DNA of 64,000 nt from Triplophysa rosa (GCF_024868665.1 NC_079910.1:12271048-12335047); one strand, 5' to 3'; shown: positions 24,867-37,512, counted from the stretch's first letter. Notes: generated by a model from the letters alone, not told the origin. Made by a program: numbers and translations.

Positions 24867-25479
24867 CTGGGACATCCCCCAAACCCTAAACATAATCACA
24901 CTTTGTTACAGTAGCACAGATAAATTACACATGTATACTCTCCCACTATTACACACGGTATCAAGGGGGATCTCAGTAGGACAGGTGTATGTCCACACCC
25001 CTCACTGCAAGAACAGCTGTCTCACTTCATTCAGCCCAGGAGGGGAACAGCGTTCAGACAGGTGTGACAGTAATTATCAGCTCCGTGTTGTGTGTGTGTG
25101 AGGATATAACAAAGCTGCCCGGGTACTCACCCCTTCAACGTGACTGTGATTACACCCACATCAGCAACAACACCATCTTTCCTGCGGTCAGAGTCTGACA
25201 GTTAAATACCCAGACCTCACATTACAGTCTCCATGACTTTCACATCCCAGCAAACACACATTCACTTTATCTCTCCATTTCTCAGCGGTGATCCATCAGT
25301 CTAGCGCATTCACACTTCTGCATTCAGGCAGCTTTAAATACGTAAACAAACCACCTAGCGTTCATGCTCGGCTGCTCTGAATATTATTCAAGGTTAATTT
25401 ATTTTTCTGTAATTGTGTCTGTGTAACTCTTGTAGCAAGAGGGGAATTTATAATATTAAAGTGGCAGCACTTAGTAATA
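24867..25479. other. Intergenic, nothing recognised
   Basis: No supported gene or repeat. Confidence 0.4.
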
Positions 25480-25552
25480 CATTTACATTTAGTCATTTAG
25501 CAGACGCTTTTATCCAAAGTGACGTACAGAGAGTTCAGGGAGCAATAAGCGA
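25480..25552 (-). mobile_element. LINE/SINE tail fragment, minus strand
   Basis: Near-identical to 8711-8790. It sits head-to-head with the plus-strand LINE end at 25680-25975. Confidence 0.7.
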
Positions 25553-25679
25553 TATTGTAATATTGTTTTGTAGCATGGCAAACATTTCTCTTCACCATCT
25601 GACAAAACTTGTAGTTGAAAAGTCATAATGATTGCACTTAAGATCTACAGTCACTTGCAAATCGCTTGCAAAAACCTTT

Positions 25680-25975
25680 ACTCATTCGGTTTCCCTGTGG
25701 TGGAATGAACTTCCAGCCTCCACCCGAACTGCAGCATCCTTCACAACTTTCAAAAAACAGCTCAATACATACCTGTTCTGCATTAATTTGACTTAACCAA
25801 TAATTGTCTATGTCTTGTGTAAAAAAAAATCTCTCCCTTGCTTACTCCAGGTTTAATCCTCCTAGTAGCATGGCCTTGTGAACTAATGGCACTGTTTAGC
25901 GTGTTGACAAAATGTTTACATGCTCTCCTACTTGTAAGTCGCTTTGGATAAAATTTGCCAAATGAATAAATGTAA
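25680..25975 (+). mobile_element. 3' end of a LINE (L2/CR1-like), with ORF2 C-terminus
   Basis: The plus strand 25692-25796 reads SLWWNELPASTRTAA, then SFTTFKKQLNTYLF, and stops at TAA 25794-25796. The WN-LP...FK..L..(H/Y)LF pattern is the typical C-terminal end of non-LTR retrotransposon ORF2. The 3' end at about 25930-25975 is cttgtaagtcgctttggata followed by a-rich words and aaatgtaac. This shows that the dispersed tcgctttggataaaa tail in the window belongs to this LINE type. Confidence 0.7.
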
Positions 25976-26722
25976 CTTATTGTCTTATGGAGATGCAACT
26001 GTTTTGAAACTGTATACACAGCTCATTATTATATTTATGCCAAGAGTGACATTATAAAGGGATGGATTAAAATCCATACAGAATCCATATTGGGGGAATC
26101 TTAAAGAAATTGCCATTTTTCAAAATTTACGAACTATTATTTCTTGCCATCATATTGCGTAATATGGTTCAATCAAATCAGACATTTTACGGCATATTTG
26201 ATGCGACACCTGGGAAGAATTATAAGAAAGCCGACACAGTATATGAATATCGGTGGTGTATTTTCTGCTCTTCTGCACATGGCAAAATAACAGCAGATGT
26301 TTGGAGTATTGGACTCTCAACAGAGCTTCATTACTTACAATTGAGTTTCTTTGATGACTGCCATTACGACACAATGGATGTTAATTTTGCCCACATAAGG
26401 TCATCTAAATTACAGCGATGTTGAGAATCCAGAACCATCTCTTTGATGACCTATAATAGGCTTGAACTCAATGACCAATGCAAAAGTAATAGAACAGATC
26501 ACAATAAGCACTGCTAATGATAATAACATTTAGAATCCCCATGGGACTCCATAGTGATGTTATTGTCAGCCATTATCTTATCAACCTTCAAACCCATTCT
26601 GGGTCTTTTGAAAGGTGTAGTGTGCGATTCTGAGCCACCAGCATCACCAAATGAAATGGCATAAAATAATGACTTTCCTAAAAGACTTCTCACTTCTATT
26701 ACTGTATCATATCACATTATGT

Positions 26723-26866
26723 ACATTTATGCATTTGGCAGACGCTTTTATCCGAAGTGACTTAAATTGCATTGTATTATACATTTGTTTCTGACTATGT
26801 GCGAACCCATGACCTTGGCATTGCTAGTGCTAGTGCTATGCTCTAACCACTGAGCCACAGGAAAGC
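26723..26866 (-). mobile_element. tRNA-derived SINE, near-complete, minus strand
   Basis: Minus-strand order: GCTTTCCTGTGGCTCAGTGG (A box), TTAGAGCATAGCAC, then CATGGGTTCGCACATAG (B box GGTTCGCAC). The 3' tail is TCACTTCGGATAAAAGCGTC, shared with the LINE end at 25930-25975. This is an RNA polymerase III type SINE, not a functional tRNA gene: no cloverleaf is preserved. Confidence 0.8.
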
Positions 26867-28300
26867 TGAAAACACATTATATCATACTCAACTGCGGAAA
26901 AATTAAGAAACCATTCCAAATCTTTATTTATTCAGCATTTCAAGATGGATTGTGGTCATTCCAGTCCAGTGTCTGTTGAATTTTAACAAAATCAAACTTC
27001 AGGGGTGACACAAAGTCATCCAACAGCAATGTGAAAGACCGATAGCATGACAAACAAAAACTGTGATAAAAATCAAGGTTATTACATAAAAAAATGTAAC
27101 TTTTCCTAATATGTAAAAAATATTACTGTTGTATTGCTTAAGAGTAAATATGCACTTGTTTTCTTTGCAGTATTTGAGGTCTGAAAAAATACAGAGTATC
27201 TTTTCTGTTATTTTGACCCGTTTCTCCAGTTTTCATTTTCTGCAAATAAATGCAAATAAACAACATTATTAATTGAAATTTGGGGGAAATATTGTTAGTA
27301 GTTCACAGAATAAAACACCCATGATAATTTTACCTAAACACATACCCAGAACAATTGAAAATAACTTGGTCTCAAAAAATTTTCAGCGGCTGTATTTCAT
27401 ATACATTATACAGTATTATGCAGTATGACCCAAACACAGAATGACCAAGCCAGTTTGGCAACTTTAGTTTGGCACTACAATTAATTAGTTTCTATAATAT
27501 TCTGCTTGGTTCACATTGTGTGTTCATATCAGACTGTCCTGCAATTTCTGACCCTGTCATTTTGTGTCCTGTCAGTGGATGTTTCTCTAACACTCTAAGA
27601 TAAAGATTGTTGTTCTTTCTTTTCTCTGTATCCATCATTCCATATTTCTGTGTTTTCTATGCAAACAATGACTGAGGTTCTTCTGGCAATTTTTGCTCAA
27701 TAATATTGTTGTACAACAGAATCTCTTGCGTTGAGGGATTGTAATCCAGTTTTTACCGCATTTCTTCATGTACCACGCAAATTATAGTGGTTTTGTAGAG
27801 TGATAAAATATCCTTTAATAATATCATCTAACGGTTTTTAAATTGACTGAAATAGAGGGGTTTTCTCTGAGGGAGGCAATGCCTTGTAAAATTTAGATGA
27901 GAAAACAATCGACATTACAAAAAGAAAAGATATGATATCAAACAAGCACACATTTACACAAGTAAAACTGTTCAAAAGCATGAGCAAAAAAAGAGACACG
28001 GTTCAGAAACTATTGCTGCATCCCAATTCACCTACTTATACTATGCAGTAAAAGTATGTACTGTTTTTGTAAGTATATACATTTTAGTGTGTAGCAAAAC
28101 AATATGCATGCACTGAGACATACTAACAGGAAGTGGAAGTGGCTGTTGTTGCCTAGACAACATTGTGGCCATTAACTGTCACACACATCAAAAATAATGA
28201 ATAAACTCTTCTTTCCCCATTAAGGTATTTTTTCATTTATTTTTTCGTATGTAATGTTTACTGTATAGTTACATTTGTTAATTTAGTGACGCAGCAGTTA
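26867..28300. other. Intergenic, nothing certain
   Basis: AT-rich. Bases 28015-28130 (tgcatcccaattcacctact) look like a dispersed repeat related to sequences near 13598 and 42135-42200. No gene seen. Confidence 0.4.
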
Positions 28301-28309
28301 TATAACAGG

Positions 28310-28735
28310 ACTCAATCGCAGGAGTGTCAGAAGTGAGAGTTTATTTAACACACAGTGTAAAAAACAACCTGAAACCAAAAAGTGCCAGGGAACTCCTAGC
28401 ACAACAGTAGAGCCAAAAGGTAATCCAAATAAGGACTGGTTGTGCTAGCACCAGTAACCGCAAACGTGGTGGGCAGAGACGAATTTCGCCGAACGAACCA
28501 AGGTCCAAGCCAGCTCTCTCTCGATTTGGCCTCACCGTAACTGGACGCGGAATTAAGTCCTTGATGGTGAATCCTGGATATGCATAGAGAGGTCATAACA
28601 TGAGGGCAACAGTACATCCAATAATCCAGCTTCTTACTAAAACATTGCCGCGACAATTGAAAGGAGGAGAGGGGAATAAATAGGGAAACAGAAATGAGTA
28701 ACAGGTGTGGGAAATAGTCAGTGACGTAGTAATTA
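28310..28735 (-). mobile_element. Non-coding LTR-like fish element fragment
   Basis: gagtgtcagaagtgagagtt followed by tatttaacacacagtg and a line of aaccaaaaagtgccagggaa resembles the non-coding ends at 32800-33200 and 59530-60160. No open reading frame of note. Confidence 0.4.
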
Positions 28736-29865
28736 ATAAAATTGGATAATTTTTACCCTTTGACAGCAGGTATTGTTCGTCCACCTAATTATTAATAATA
28801 ATAAATAATCAATAAGAATAATTAAACTTTATATATTCATTATTTAGGGAAGGTTGAATTTACCTAAATTTGGTCACACAAAACACAAAAGATTGAATCA
28901 TTTACTTTTTATGGAGTAACAAATAACAAACATTTTCAACATACTTTGCAGAGTCAACTCATTTACAATAAAATAAAACAACTATAATAATACTCAGTGT
29001 TTTGACATTTATTTATCTTGGTCAAATATACGCGAATTCTCCGTAACTCCGTAACAAGAACAATAACAAAATAACTCTATAAATCCTTCCCTTGTAACAC
29101 TGTGGCCTAACCAGACGATATACAGAAGCCGCAACATTTGGAAAAAGCAGCTTCATTGAAGCAGCTAATGAGGCAAAAAAAACATGGAAAATATACCTTT
29201 CATACTGTGTTGCGAGGTCCCATCGCGACTGGACACCATGTGTAAAACAGAACCTACATCAACAGGATGAAATAATATTAACATTCCAGCTCTTTCTCTC
29301 CTCAGACCCTATTGTCTATTTGTAGCATGTCATTCTCTCACTCGCGCTGTCCTGTCAGGCATGTGCTGACAATACAACACAGAAGCGCTCCAATTACAAA
29401 TATGTTGCCATATTAAAGTTAAACGAGTAAACATTTACATTCGTAATGATATCAACACGTTAAACAAAACATACCTGTAGCTCGACACTTTCGAGTTCCA
29501 CCAGTATAACGTTAGATGATGATTTGAATCCCTTGATTCCCGCCTTGAAGTTGATGCAGGCGCACTGTTCCAGCCAGGGCTAATATTTTAGGGTAAATGT
29601 TACTCAATATTTTAATGTTGTCAACTATTAATCTTAACAAATAGGTAGAATGTACTCATTTTTATAAATTGTACTATATCTTTTTTTCATGGGTTGTTTT
29701 TATCAATCGTATTGGGGTATATTTTAATCATTTTTTTAAGTTTCCATTGTTACTCTAAACAAATAGCTAGGTAGTGCGGGTAAAATTTACCCATTCTTAT
29801 TCATTAAACCTGCTAATTATATAGTTAAGTAAAATCTAACTGAATTTAATGGGTTGTATTTAACA
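28736..29865. other. Intergenic, AT-rich
   Basis: No gene or certain repeat. Bases 29579-29865 carry degenerate tttacccat-type repeats. Confidence 0.35.
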
Positions 29866-30210
29866 CCCTCCAGGTTCTGATTAACACAGAGAAAGATATT
29901 TGGAAGAATGCTTGTAACCAAACAGTTCTTGAAATCCATTGACTACCATAGTAGAATAAATTACAATCATAGTCAAAAGTGCCCCAGAACTGTTGTTTTC
30001 CTACATTTTTCAAAATATCTTCTTTTGTGTTCAACAGAACAAAGAAATTAAAAAAGCAATTGTTCCTACTATGGTGGTCAATGGTGGCCAAGAACTGTTT
30101 GGTTATACAAGCATTCTTCCAAATATCTTTCTGTGTTCGTCAAAACGAAGAAATTTATACAGATTTGGAACAACTTGAGAATTTTTATTTAGCGCGAACT
30201 GTCCCTTTAA
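29866..30210. mobile_element. Family A MITE, longer subtype
   Basis: The interior gactaccatagtag and cagtcaaaagtgccccagaa-like phrases match 50214-50480. The right end is cgaactgtccctttaa. The left end lacks the ttaaag terminus. Confidence 0.65.
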
Positions 30211-30449
30211 GTCTGTATTCTTCATGTTGCGCCAAGAAGTCAATGTTACATTTAAATCCTCCCATCGGCCAAAATCCCCCTACTGGTCAAACTTCTTTTT
30301 GCTGTATAAATTCACAGGTCAAGGTTTGCTAAATCTACCAAATCTGTTTGTCTGTCTGTCTCCAACAGTTCTTATTATCGTAGCACACTTTGTCAACTAT
30401 TGGCAAGCGCAGCTCATTAAAATAATTAATTATTGAAACTGTGTGTGTG

Positions 30450-31200
30450 TTATTTGTCTTCAGTCCTTCCAGTGCTGTATTCACTTTCCTTCAAACTGAC
30501 AGGCACTGCAGAAATCGGGAGAAAGAGCTCAGCCGGGAACCATACACATAAAAACAAGAAGCAAACTAATTACAATCAGAATAATTAGAAGGCATGTGGC
30601 TGTCGGCCAGCCCGGCTCGTTTTAAAAAGAAATGTTACCCCTGTTAAAGACTTAAAGGAAAAACTCTATATTGTATTTACAATCATGGGAACTGCTCCTG
30701 GCTTTGAATCAATTGGACTCGGCAGAGCGATTAAGCCCTGGGGTCTAAATCTCACACACTTTGATTTGTGTGTGTGTGTGTGCTAGACCCAATTAGGTTA
30801 ATTAATTAGAAATACAATCGATAAAGGTAACTTCATGGTTTGTCGATTGAGAAATTCCTCCTCTCTTATCAGCAGGCGCAGGTTGAGCGGGAGCTCATCT
30901 GTAGAATGCTGATGAACCAGCAGTCTGTTGGAAAGACAGCTTTTAAAAAAGAATTAACCACCATTTTCCATATTCTTTCTGTCTCCCACCACTTTCCAAA
31001 TCTGTTTATGTATGAATGGGCTGCACATTATGCAGACGTGCTCCAACATCTTAATCTTACTGCATAACTTTCACAGCCATTAAAAGTTACAATTAAAAGT
31101 ACAGCCACACAGGGCCTGTCACTGCTGTCAAAGGACAATTTGAATAAGAAAAGCCCTGCTAAAAAGATAAAAGCCACCACAAAATGAAGTTTTGAATCTC
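30450..31200. promoter_or_regulatory. Repeat-free block with clustered TAATTA motifs (possible conserved enhancer)
   Basis: aactaattacaatcagaata and caattaggttaattaattag carry several homeodomain-type TAATTA/ATTA cores within about 250 bp. The block is free of the repeats that fill its surroundings. This is motif inspection only; conservation is not tested. Confidence 0.2.
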
Positions 31201-32600
31201 ACAGTGTAAAATTATGTGGAGCAAGAAACATTGTGTTCTCTTTTGTTTCCTTTTGCTCTGTGTGTGAATGTCACAGTGTAACTGCATTCAGTCATTCACT
31301 AAGGAGTGCTTGTTTTTGAATGTGAATTTAATCTCTTTACATCAACAGCGCTCTTGCTCTTATTGATTTTATTCAACGGTCCTGCAACAATCATTTAATA
31401 TCGAAAAGCTTTCTTTTCAGACAAAATCTGTACATCTTTATTCCCCTTACAATATATTATTATAGACATATAAAATCTGTAATCGGTAAGATTATAGCAT
31501 ATTGACATATAGACATGCTTTTACTACAGTAACTAGTTCACATTTTTTTTCGTAAAAACTAATTTACTACTTAATTTACAATTGACAATCTCACTACATT
31601 ACTGTTTGTAATAAATTATGGTGTAATTTGCCAAAGCATTCTGGATATATGTCTTGTTCAAGCGCAAAACTCTTTACTTGCTCCTTGTTGGATTTGGCTT
31701 TGGTTACCAGCACAGATCTGTAACCGCACCACAGTGCGTGGTCTTTTGGATTGCTAAAATCACAAGCTGATGAGTTTAGTTATTAAGACCAGTTGTGTAA
31801 AGGAACCATACAATATATTTTAATGAAATCATATACAGCATATCTCATGCGCAGTTGACAGTGCACGTACTGATATCAGAATCTACACATCTAAGGTTAA
31901 ACCTAAGCTTCTCATGACGCCTGTAAGGAATATTTTCATGACATATTGCCCGTTCTGTTTGTCTGGGTAGATTAGGGCTTGCTTTCTCTTTCTGGAAGAA
32001 GAATAGGCCCAGCGGAGCCAGACACTCTCAGTTCAGAATAATCTAAACTGGAGGACGAGGACCCTCATGGATGAGCCTTAACATCGTCTGTGAGCACAAG
32101 CTACTGAAGTTAAAGGGTGAGCCAAGTTCAGCAACTTCTTATTTGTTTATGCATGCGCTAATGCCTGCAGTGTATATAAAGCATCCAGTTTGCGACAGCC
32201 CCTCTGGTCATTATCAAAGAGTGGTCATTTATTTAATTGATCTGTGTATTTATTTCTCGGACATGAAATTCTGGTGTCTCACTATCCACTACTTACACTG
32301 GACTTAACATGCGAAAGAGAGAAAGAGAGAGGGAGAGAGATTGTGGCTAAACATTTTGTCAATACTCGACAGGTAAGCTTTAAACTCTTCACTTTAACTA
32401 ATGCAAGAACATTTACTAGACACTTATAAATCATTTGGGTGCCACTAAGATGCACAACAGTGGCATTAATAAAACACAATCAATTTGTGAAGTGCACATA
32501 CAGACCTTATGCACTTTCAAAATGGACGTTTGTTAATCTCTGTGTACTCTTTTACGGTCTCTCACTACCACCAACCTGGATCACGTTATCCCAAAGACCC
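31201..32600. other. Intergenic, nothing recognised
   Basis: No gene supported. A short (GA)n-like run lies near 32308-32340. Confidence 0.4.
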
Positions 32601-32729
32601 ACTGAAGAACCTCTGAAGAACGATTGAAGCACCAAGATATGGTTCTATATAATGCACTTAAAGTGGTTCCCCTATGATTACGAGCCAAAAACCCCTTTTA
32701 GTGCTATATAGCACCATTTTTTTATCAAG

Positions 32730-33300
32730 TGTGTTATAAATTAAAGCAATAAGCCCCATGAAGCAGTGGGTTACAGTGCATTTTATAACTGTAACATCAG
32801 CGGAACCAGGCAGAGAGTAGATCCAAGTGCAGTTTTGAATTTAATGAAATAAACAAAGACAAAAACAAACCAACGTAATCCACAGAACCAAGGTAACCCA
32901 CAGAACCAAGGTAACCCACAGAACCAAGGTAACCCACAGAACCAAGGTAACCCACAGAACCAAGGTAACCCACAGAACCAAGGTAACCCACAGTGGCGCA
33001 AAAAAAAGCATGATACAAAGACCAACACCAAACAAAGGAAACACTAGGGCTTAAATACTTAGAAACTAACAAGATAACAAGACACACCTGGAGGAGCTAA
33101 TTAACACTAAAAACTACAAAGGACTACAAAACATGGCACAGAACAGGAAGTAACAGAAAAGTTCACCAACACAGGGGAAACACGGACTGGGATCGTGACA
33201 ATAACAGCTAAGGGCATTGTGGCATGAAAAAAACCCTTAGCTGTTATAAAATGCACTGTAACCCACTGCTTTGCGGGGGTTATTGCTTTTATAAAACGGT
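32730..33300. mobile_element. MITE arms split by a nested non-coding insertion
   Basis: Left arm (32742-32790) agcaataagccccatgaagc, then agtgggttacagtgcatttt; right arm (33239-33297) is its reverse complement, including aaaatgcactgtaacccact. Between them lies about 400 bp starting cagcggaaccaggcagagag and ending gggatcgtgacaataac, which belongs to another dispersed family and contains the minisatellite. Confidence 0.65.
32883..32990 (+). repeat. Minisatellite, six perfect 18-bp units
   Basis: The unit cagaaccaaggtaaccca is repeated exactly six times (108 bp). A degenerate unit (cgtaatcca) precedes it. Because 18 is a multiple of 3, all frames stay open and give artificial repetitive peptides. 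Confidence 0.97.
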
Positions 33301-33378
33301 AATTCCATATGCGTAGCAAGGTTTCATAAAATAAAGTAAATAAAATTATGTTTTATGTTTAGGCTATGTAATGCGGTC

Positions 33379-33411
33379 AGCCGTTATAAATCAGGGTATT
33401 TTATAACGGCT
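33379..33411. repeat. 12-bp perfect stem hairpin
   Basis: agccgttataaa and tttataacggct pair across a 9-base loop, close to the right arm of the MITE at 33239-33297. Possibly a degraded further arm. Confidence 0.6.
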
Positions 33412-34648
33412 TAGAACTATGTTTTATAAAGTTCTTTAATCAGTTGTTTAAGATATAAGGTCTTGACCTTATTAGAAACCGAGAACATTCTGCTATACAT
33501 CAGCCACCTATTTTCTATTCTTTGCACATTATTTTCCAACATTACTATCCTTTAGCATTTCAGTACCATTTATTTTTCTTGTCTATCTTTTGTCAATAAA
33601 TTCTATTTAATTACACCTGTGTCTTCCCTGTGTTGATAATACAGCAAAGGGCTCTACAAGTACATCACAAAGTCCTTCAGATAAACCAGGTGATTTATTT
33701 CCTCCAATTTACATAATTTACTTATTGTATGATCAATTTGGATCATACAATTGCTATGGTTAAACACTTGTTTATTGTGTAAATGTGTACAGGAAAATGT
33801 CTATTGTAATGTACTGTAATTTTTTGTAACTTGTAATCTACAATTCCGTCTCATATCTGTCATACTGCCATGTTGATCGGAACTGCACCCAAGTTTTTCA
33901 CCTACTGTTGCACTTGTGTATATGGTTGAGTGACAATAAAGGGATTTGCGTTTTTTTATTTTTACTGCTAGGGTGAAATTCCCTAGCTGGTTCCCCAATT
34001 TAGACGTACACACACACTTGAGGTGAAATGTGACCAAACTCACAATGCCTCTAGTGTATGTGTGAAGATCACTACAGAGTCAACACCGAGAATGCACATT
34101 GCACGCTTGCATTTTGCTACGAATTGTCGTCTGACATATTTAGTAATGCAATCTTCACGAATCTTGTGGAAGCCTAATGATTATCGTTGAATAATCGTGT
34201 GTATATAGGCTTGGTTTTCATCATGAATGTATGTGTGAAGGTAAATGAGAAGAGGGAGAGGCTGAGAGGTGGAGGAAGGGTGGATGAGAGAAGCAGAATA
34301 CTGTGTGTGGTTGGATGTGCTTTCTTTCCTGGAGGTAGACTTGATTTCATTGGTCCCCATTAACTGCAGAAGCCAAACATAACACACGAAAGTGTTGCTT
34401 TTGGCCTTTCCTCATCCGTGTGTGTTGAACTTATTTCCACAGGATAAGTTATCAGAAATTGTTAAACGATCTTTAAAAATAATAATCAGTTGATCAACAT
34501 AAAAGTGCAGTATGTTTTAAATCCTCAGGCAAAGACATGCCTGTATATTAAATTAGCTCGTACTGTTAACCTAACATAGGACCAAGTGAGGTTGCCAAGG
34601 AAACACAGTGAACCTGCAGACATGAGATAAAAACTAGATTTTTAGATT

Positions 34649-34745
34649 TTACATTTATTTATTTAGCAGACACTTCTTTCCAAACTGATTTAAACAGTTT
34701 GATATGCTAATGTCATGCTTTACCAGATGGGTTATAGGAAATTTA
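34649..34745 (-). mobile_element. SINE remnant in copy 1 (B box deleted)
   Basis: Minus strand: TTTCCTATAACCCATCTGGT, AAAGCATGACATTAGCA, then tail GTGTCTGCTAAATAAATAAA. The same SINE family as 26723-26866 with an internal deletion. It is repeated at 38414-38510. Two of the three copy differences fall in it. Confidence 0.55.
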
Positions 34746-34747
34746 TT

Positions 34748-35110
34748 TTAAAGGGATACTTCACCCAAAAATTCTGTCATCATTTACTCACCTTTGAGTT
34801 GTTCCAAATCTGTATAAATGTCTTTGTTCTGATGAACACATAGAAAGATATTTGGAAGAATGCTTGTTACCAAACATATCTTGCCCCCAATTGACAAGAC
34901 ATTTTGAAGAATGCAGGACACCGTACAGTTCCGGGGCACTTTTGACTACCATTGTTTTCCCACTATGGGGGGCAAAATCTGGTTATAAGCATTCTTCCAA
35001 GTGTCTTTCTCTGTGTTCATCAGAACAAAGACATTTATACAGATTTGGAACAATTCGAAGGTGAATAAATGATGACAGAATTTTCATTTTTGGGTGAAGT
35101 ATCACTTTAA
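34748..35110. mobile_element. Family A MITE, longer subtype (copy 1)
   Basis: ttaaagggatacttcaccca at the left is mirrored by tgggtgaagtatcactttaa at the right, and caaatctgtataaatgtctt is mirrored by aagacatttatacagatttg. Complete foldback structure of 363 bp. Confidence 0.85.
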
Positions 35111-35188
35111 GAATAAATAGCCATGCAAATGTATCACCATGCTAGGGTGTTGCTGGTGGTTGCTATGGGTGGTTGCTACGGTGAGTGG

Positions 35189-35409
35189 TTAAAGGTCCAG
35201 TGTGCAAAATGGAGACTGTAGAAACATCATGGTGAATTCCATGCCAGGGGACCTGCGGTGTATGTAGATATAAACAGCTCATTCTAAGGTGATAAAAATA
35301 TAACGCTTCATTATGTAAGGTCTTTATACACCTCTGAAGGCATAGTTGTGTATATTATATTGCATTTCTGTCAAGCGATCCTCCAAAAAATGACACATTG
35401 GACCTTTAA
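35189..35409. mobile_element. Family B MITE (copy 1)
   Basis: ttaaaggtccagtgtgcaaa at the left and gacacattggacctttaa at the right are inverted. The interior contains cattatgtaaggtctttata, also found inverted at 44550-44580. Confidence 0.8.
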
Positions 35410-37332
35410 TACTTTTTTGCTGTGTGGTTGCATGCTAATTAATTCTACATAAGGTCACCGCACATCTCTGTGAAATTCTGATCCTTAGACGTGATTCAGG
35501 GCACTTCATAAATGTAAGTCTTTGGGATTTTATTGCATGTTTTACTGTCCTCCAGTGAAAAATAACAAATCCTATTACTTGGAAAAGTAATTGCACAGTG
35601 CACACCTCTACTCTGCAAGGCATGTGAAGCCAAGTATGATTCATGCCTGTAGCGCAAACTTGAAGTTTAACATTTAGAATTAAAAACTTAACAAACCGTA
35701 AGCATGACCAATATAAGTGATGCTTTCTTGGTTCACTTTTAGTGTTTGGTGAAGAAGTGATTCTGTCTCCCCTTAGTTTTTATTCATTTCATGTTCCCAA
35801 CACCCCCCTTCCTTCCCCAATCCAGCCCAGCATGTGAAGTGTTGTGGGAAAGATGTAAAACAAGCAGTAACATTACCCAGTAGGGCTGTATTTTTCTGAA
35901 AGGTTCAGTGTCGACTTGTTCTCTTTTTGTTCTTTTGATATGTCACATTCTTTCTGAAAGCTCAAAGTCTGACCCCAACCCGGGAGTGCTTTGGGAGAGG
36001 TTTGCTTCCGCCCTTACACATGCTCTTGGAGATTCGCCTACCGCCTGGCTTTAAAAAAAGTGTGATTTTGTTTGAAGAAGCAGAGCTCGTTCTGTTTAAC
36101 ATATTCCTCGGTGATCCATCTCCTCTGTTTCGTTCCATTAATCACTGCGGTTTCTCCTGGTTCTGTAATCAGCTCTGGGTCTGTATGGTCCAACTGCTAT
36201 CCTTTCCAAAGACTCTCCTACCCCTGCAGTTCATGGTTCATGGCAAGTTTCAGACTATGGGGTACATGGGAAATTCAAAAGCTAACATTTACTCAGAGAC
36301 CACTGATAGAAGAATAGCATCGAGGAAAAAGAGTCGGAAAGGACACAGCCCAAAAGGCAGATTGTGTAAATGGCAGCGTGTTGGTGTTTATAGGTTACTG
36401 GCGAACTGAAAGGTTACTCGCTGCTATTTCCTTCCCTGTCTAGAGCTTGACATTTTCTGACACCCTTGACCAACTGTCTATTAATTACACTGACATTTCC
36501 GGCTAAAGTGTTTCTTGAAAAATGCCAGAGCAATCTTAAGGCATCTTGGTGAAAACTAGGATCTTTAATTGCTTTGATAACATCCGTCACCTCTCTGGCC
36601 AGGGACAGATGATCCCAGATTGGATAGATAGAAGGTCATCATTGATCATCCATATTTAATTTGATTTAATCACGAATTCTTAGAGGAATGTTAAGGTTTA
36701 AAAGTAATTTAGCTCAGACAGCATAATGTTGATTACCATAGAACAACAGTTTTAACAAGTAAAATTAAAAATCACAATTCCTATTTTTTCATGAAATATT
36801 GCAGCTTTCATTGTAAATAGCTTATCAATGTGGGCCATTCTCTTTTTAAAGTGCATGTGCCCTCATAATCTTCAGTTAAAATCTGAAAATGCACTACTAT
36901 CCATCTCAAAGTACGTAAGACAACTTGGGAGGAGCATCCGTTAACTCCTCCCCTTCAACTGTCAGTCTGCAGCCAGTTTCATTTCAAAATGCAACGGCTG
37001 CTTTTATACATCCAATCAATTTGCATTTAAAAACGCAAGCCACTCCCACTATTTTCTAACTACGCTATTAATAGGTGAACTTTCTGAGGAGTGCAAACAC
37101 TGTGTCATTCTGCATAGGATTTGACCAAATGATTTAAGATGATACTCTTTCTCTTTCCCAAGAATGAAGGTGTGTTTTTTGTTTAGAGCCTTCTAAAAAA
37201 TGATGTTTACAAGGCACATCCCAATATTTTATCTTTTAAGTGGCCCATAAATTTTTGGCATGAAGCTGTGATTCTGTTTTATTGCTGTGATTAGTTCAAG
37301 CATGACAGCAGGAATGTGTGCGAGACCACCGG

Positions 37333-37333
37333 N
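37333..37333. other. Single N: assembly gap or join
   Basis: The only ambiguous base seen in the window. It lies exactly between the end of copy 1 and a foreign hAT-like segment. Confidence 0.95.
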
Positions 37334-37512
37334 AACTGCATTAGTCATTACAAATGTAGTGGAGTAAAGAGTACATATACTTGTTCAAAAATGTAGTTAA
37401 GTAGAGAGTAAAAGTTGCTAATATCTTTAATACTCAGTACAACTACAAAGTAGCCAAAAAGATACTTAAGTAAAGTAACTAAGTACATTTACTCCAATAC
37501 TTTACACCACTG
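37334..37512 (-). mobile_element. One end of a hAT-like transposon
   Basis: Read on the minus strand it begins CAGTGGTGTAAAGTA and goes on with gagtaaatgtacttagttac, the characteristic terminus of a teleost hAT family. It is followed at 37513 by caattgct, an 8-mer that also starts copy 1 (33748-33755), as expected for an 8-bp target duplication. The other end of the element is absent. Confidence 0.7.

Larger units (their letters stand above)
33748..37332 (+). repeat. Segment copy 1 of a 3585-bp duplicated block
   Basis: Every base looked at matches 37513-41097 at an offset of 3765, except t34720c, t34728g and t35134a (copy 1 to copy 2). Copy 1 ends immediately before the only N in the window (37333). 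Contents: SINE remnant, family A and B MITEs, unique DNA. The open frame at 36002-36409 has no recognisable domain. Confidence 0.97.

Noticed and set aside
26723..26866. Possible tRNA gene on the minus strand from A-box and B-box motifs
   Set aside because: The body does not fold as a cloverleaf and runs into the LINE-type tail. It is a SINE.
32783..33087. Repetitive open frames of 67-96 residues on the minus strand (FCGLPW-type repeats)
   Set aside because: They are a by-product of the 18-bp minisatellite, which keeps all frames open.
36002..36409. 135-residue open frame, repeated identically at 39767-40174
   Set aside because: It recurs only because of the segment duplication. The protein has no recognisable domain, and no splice or promoter signals support it.
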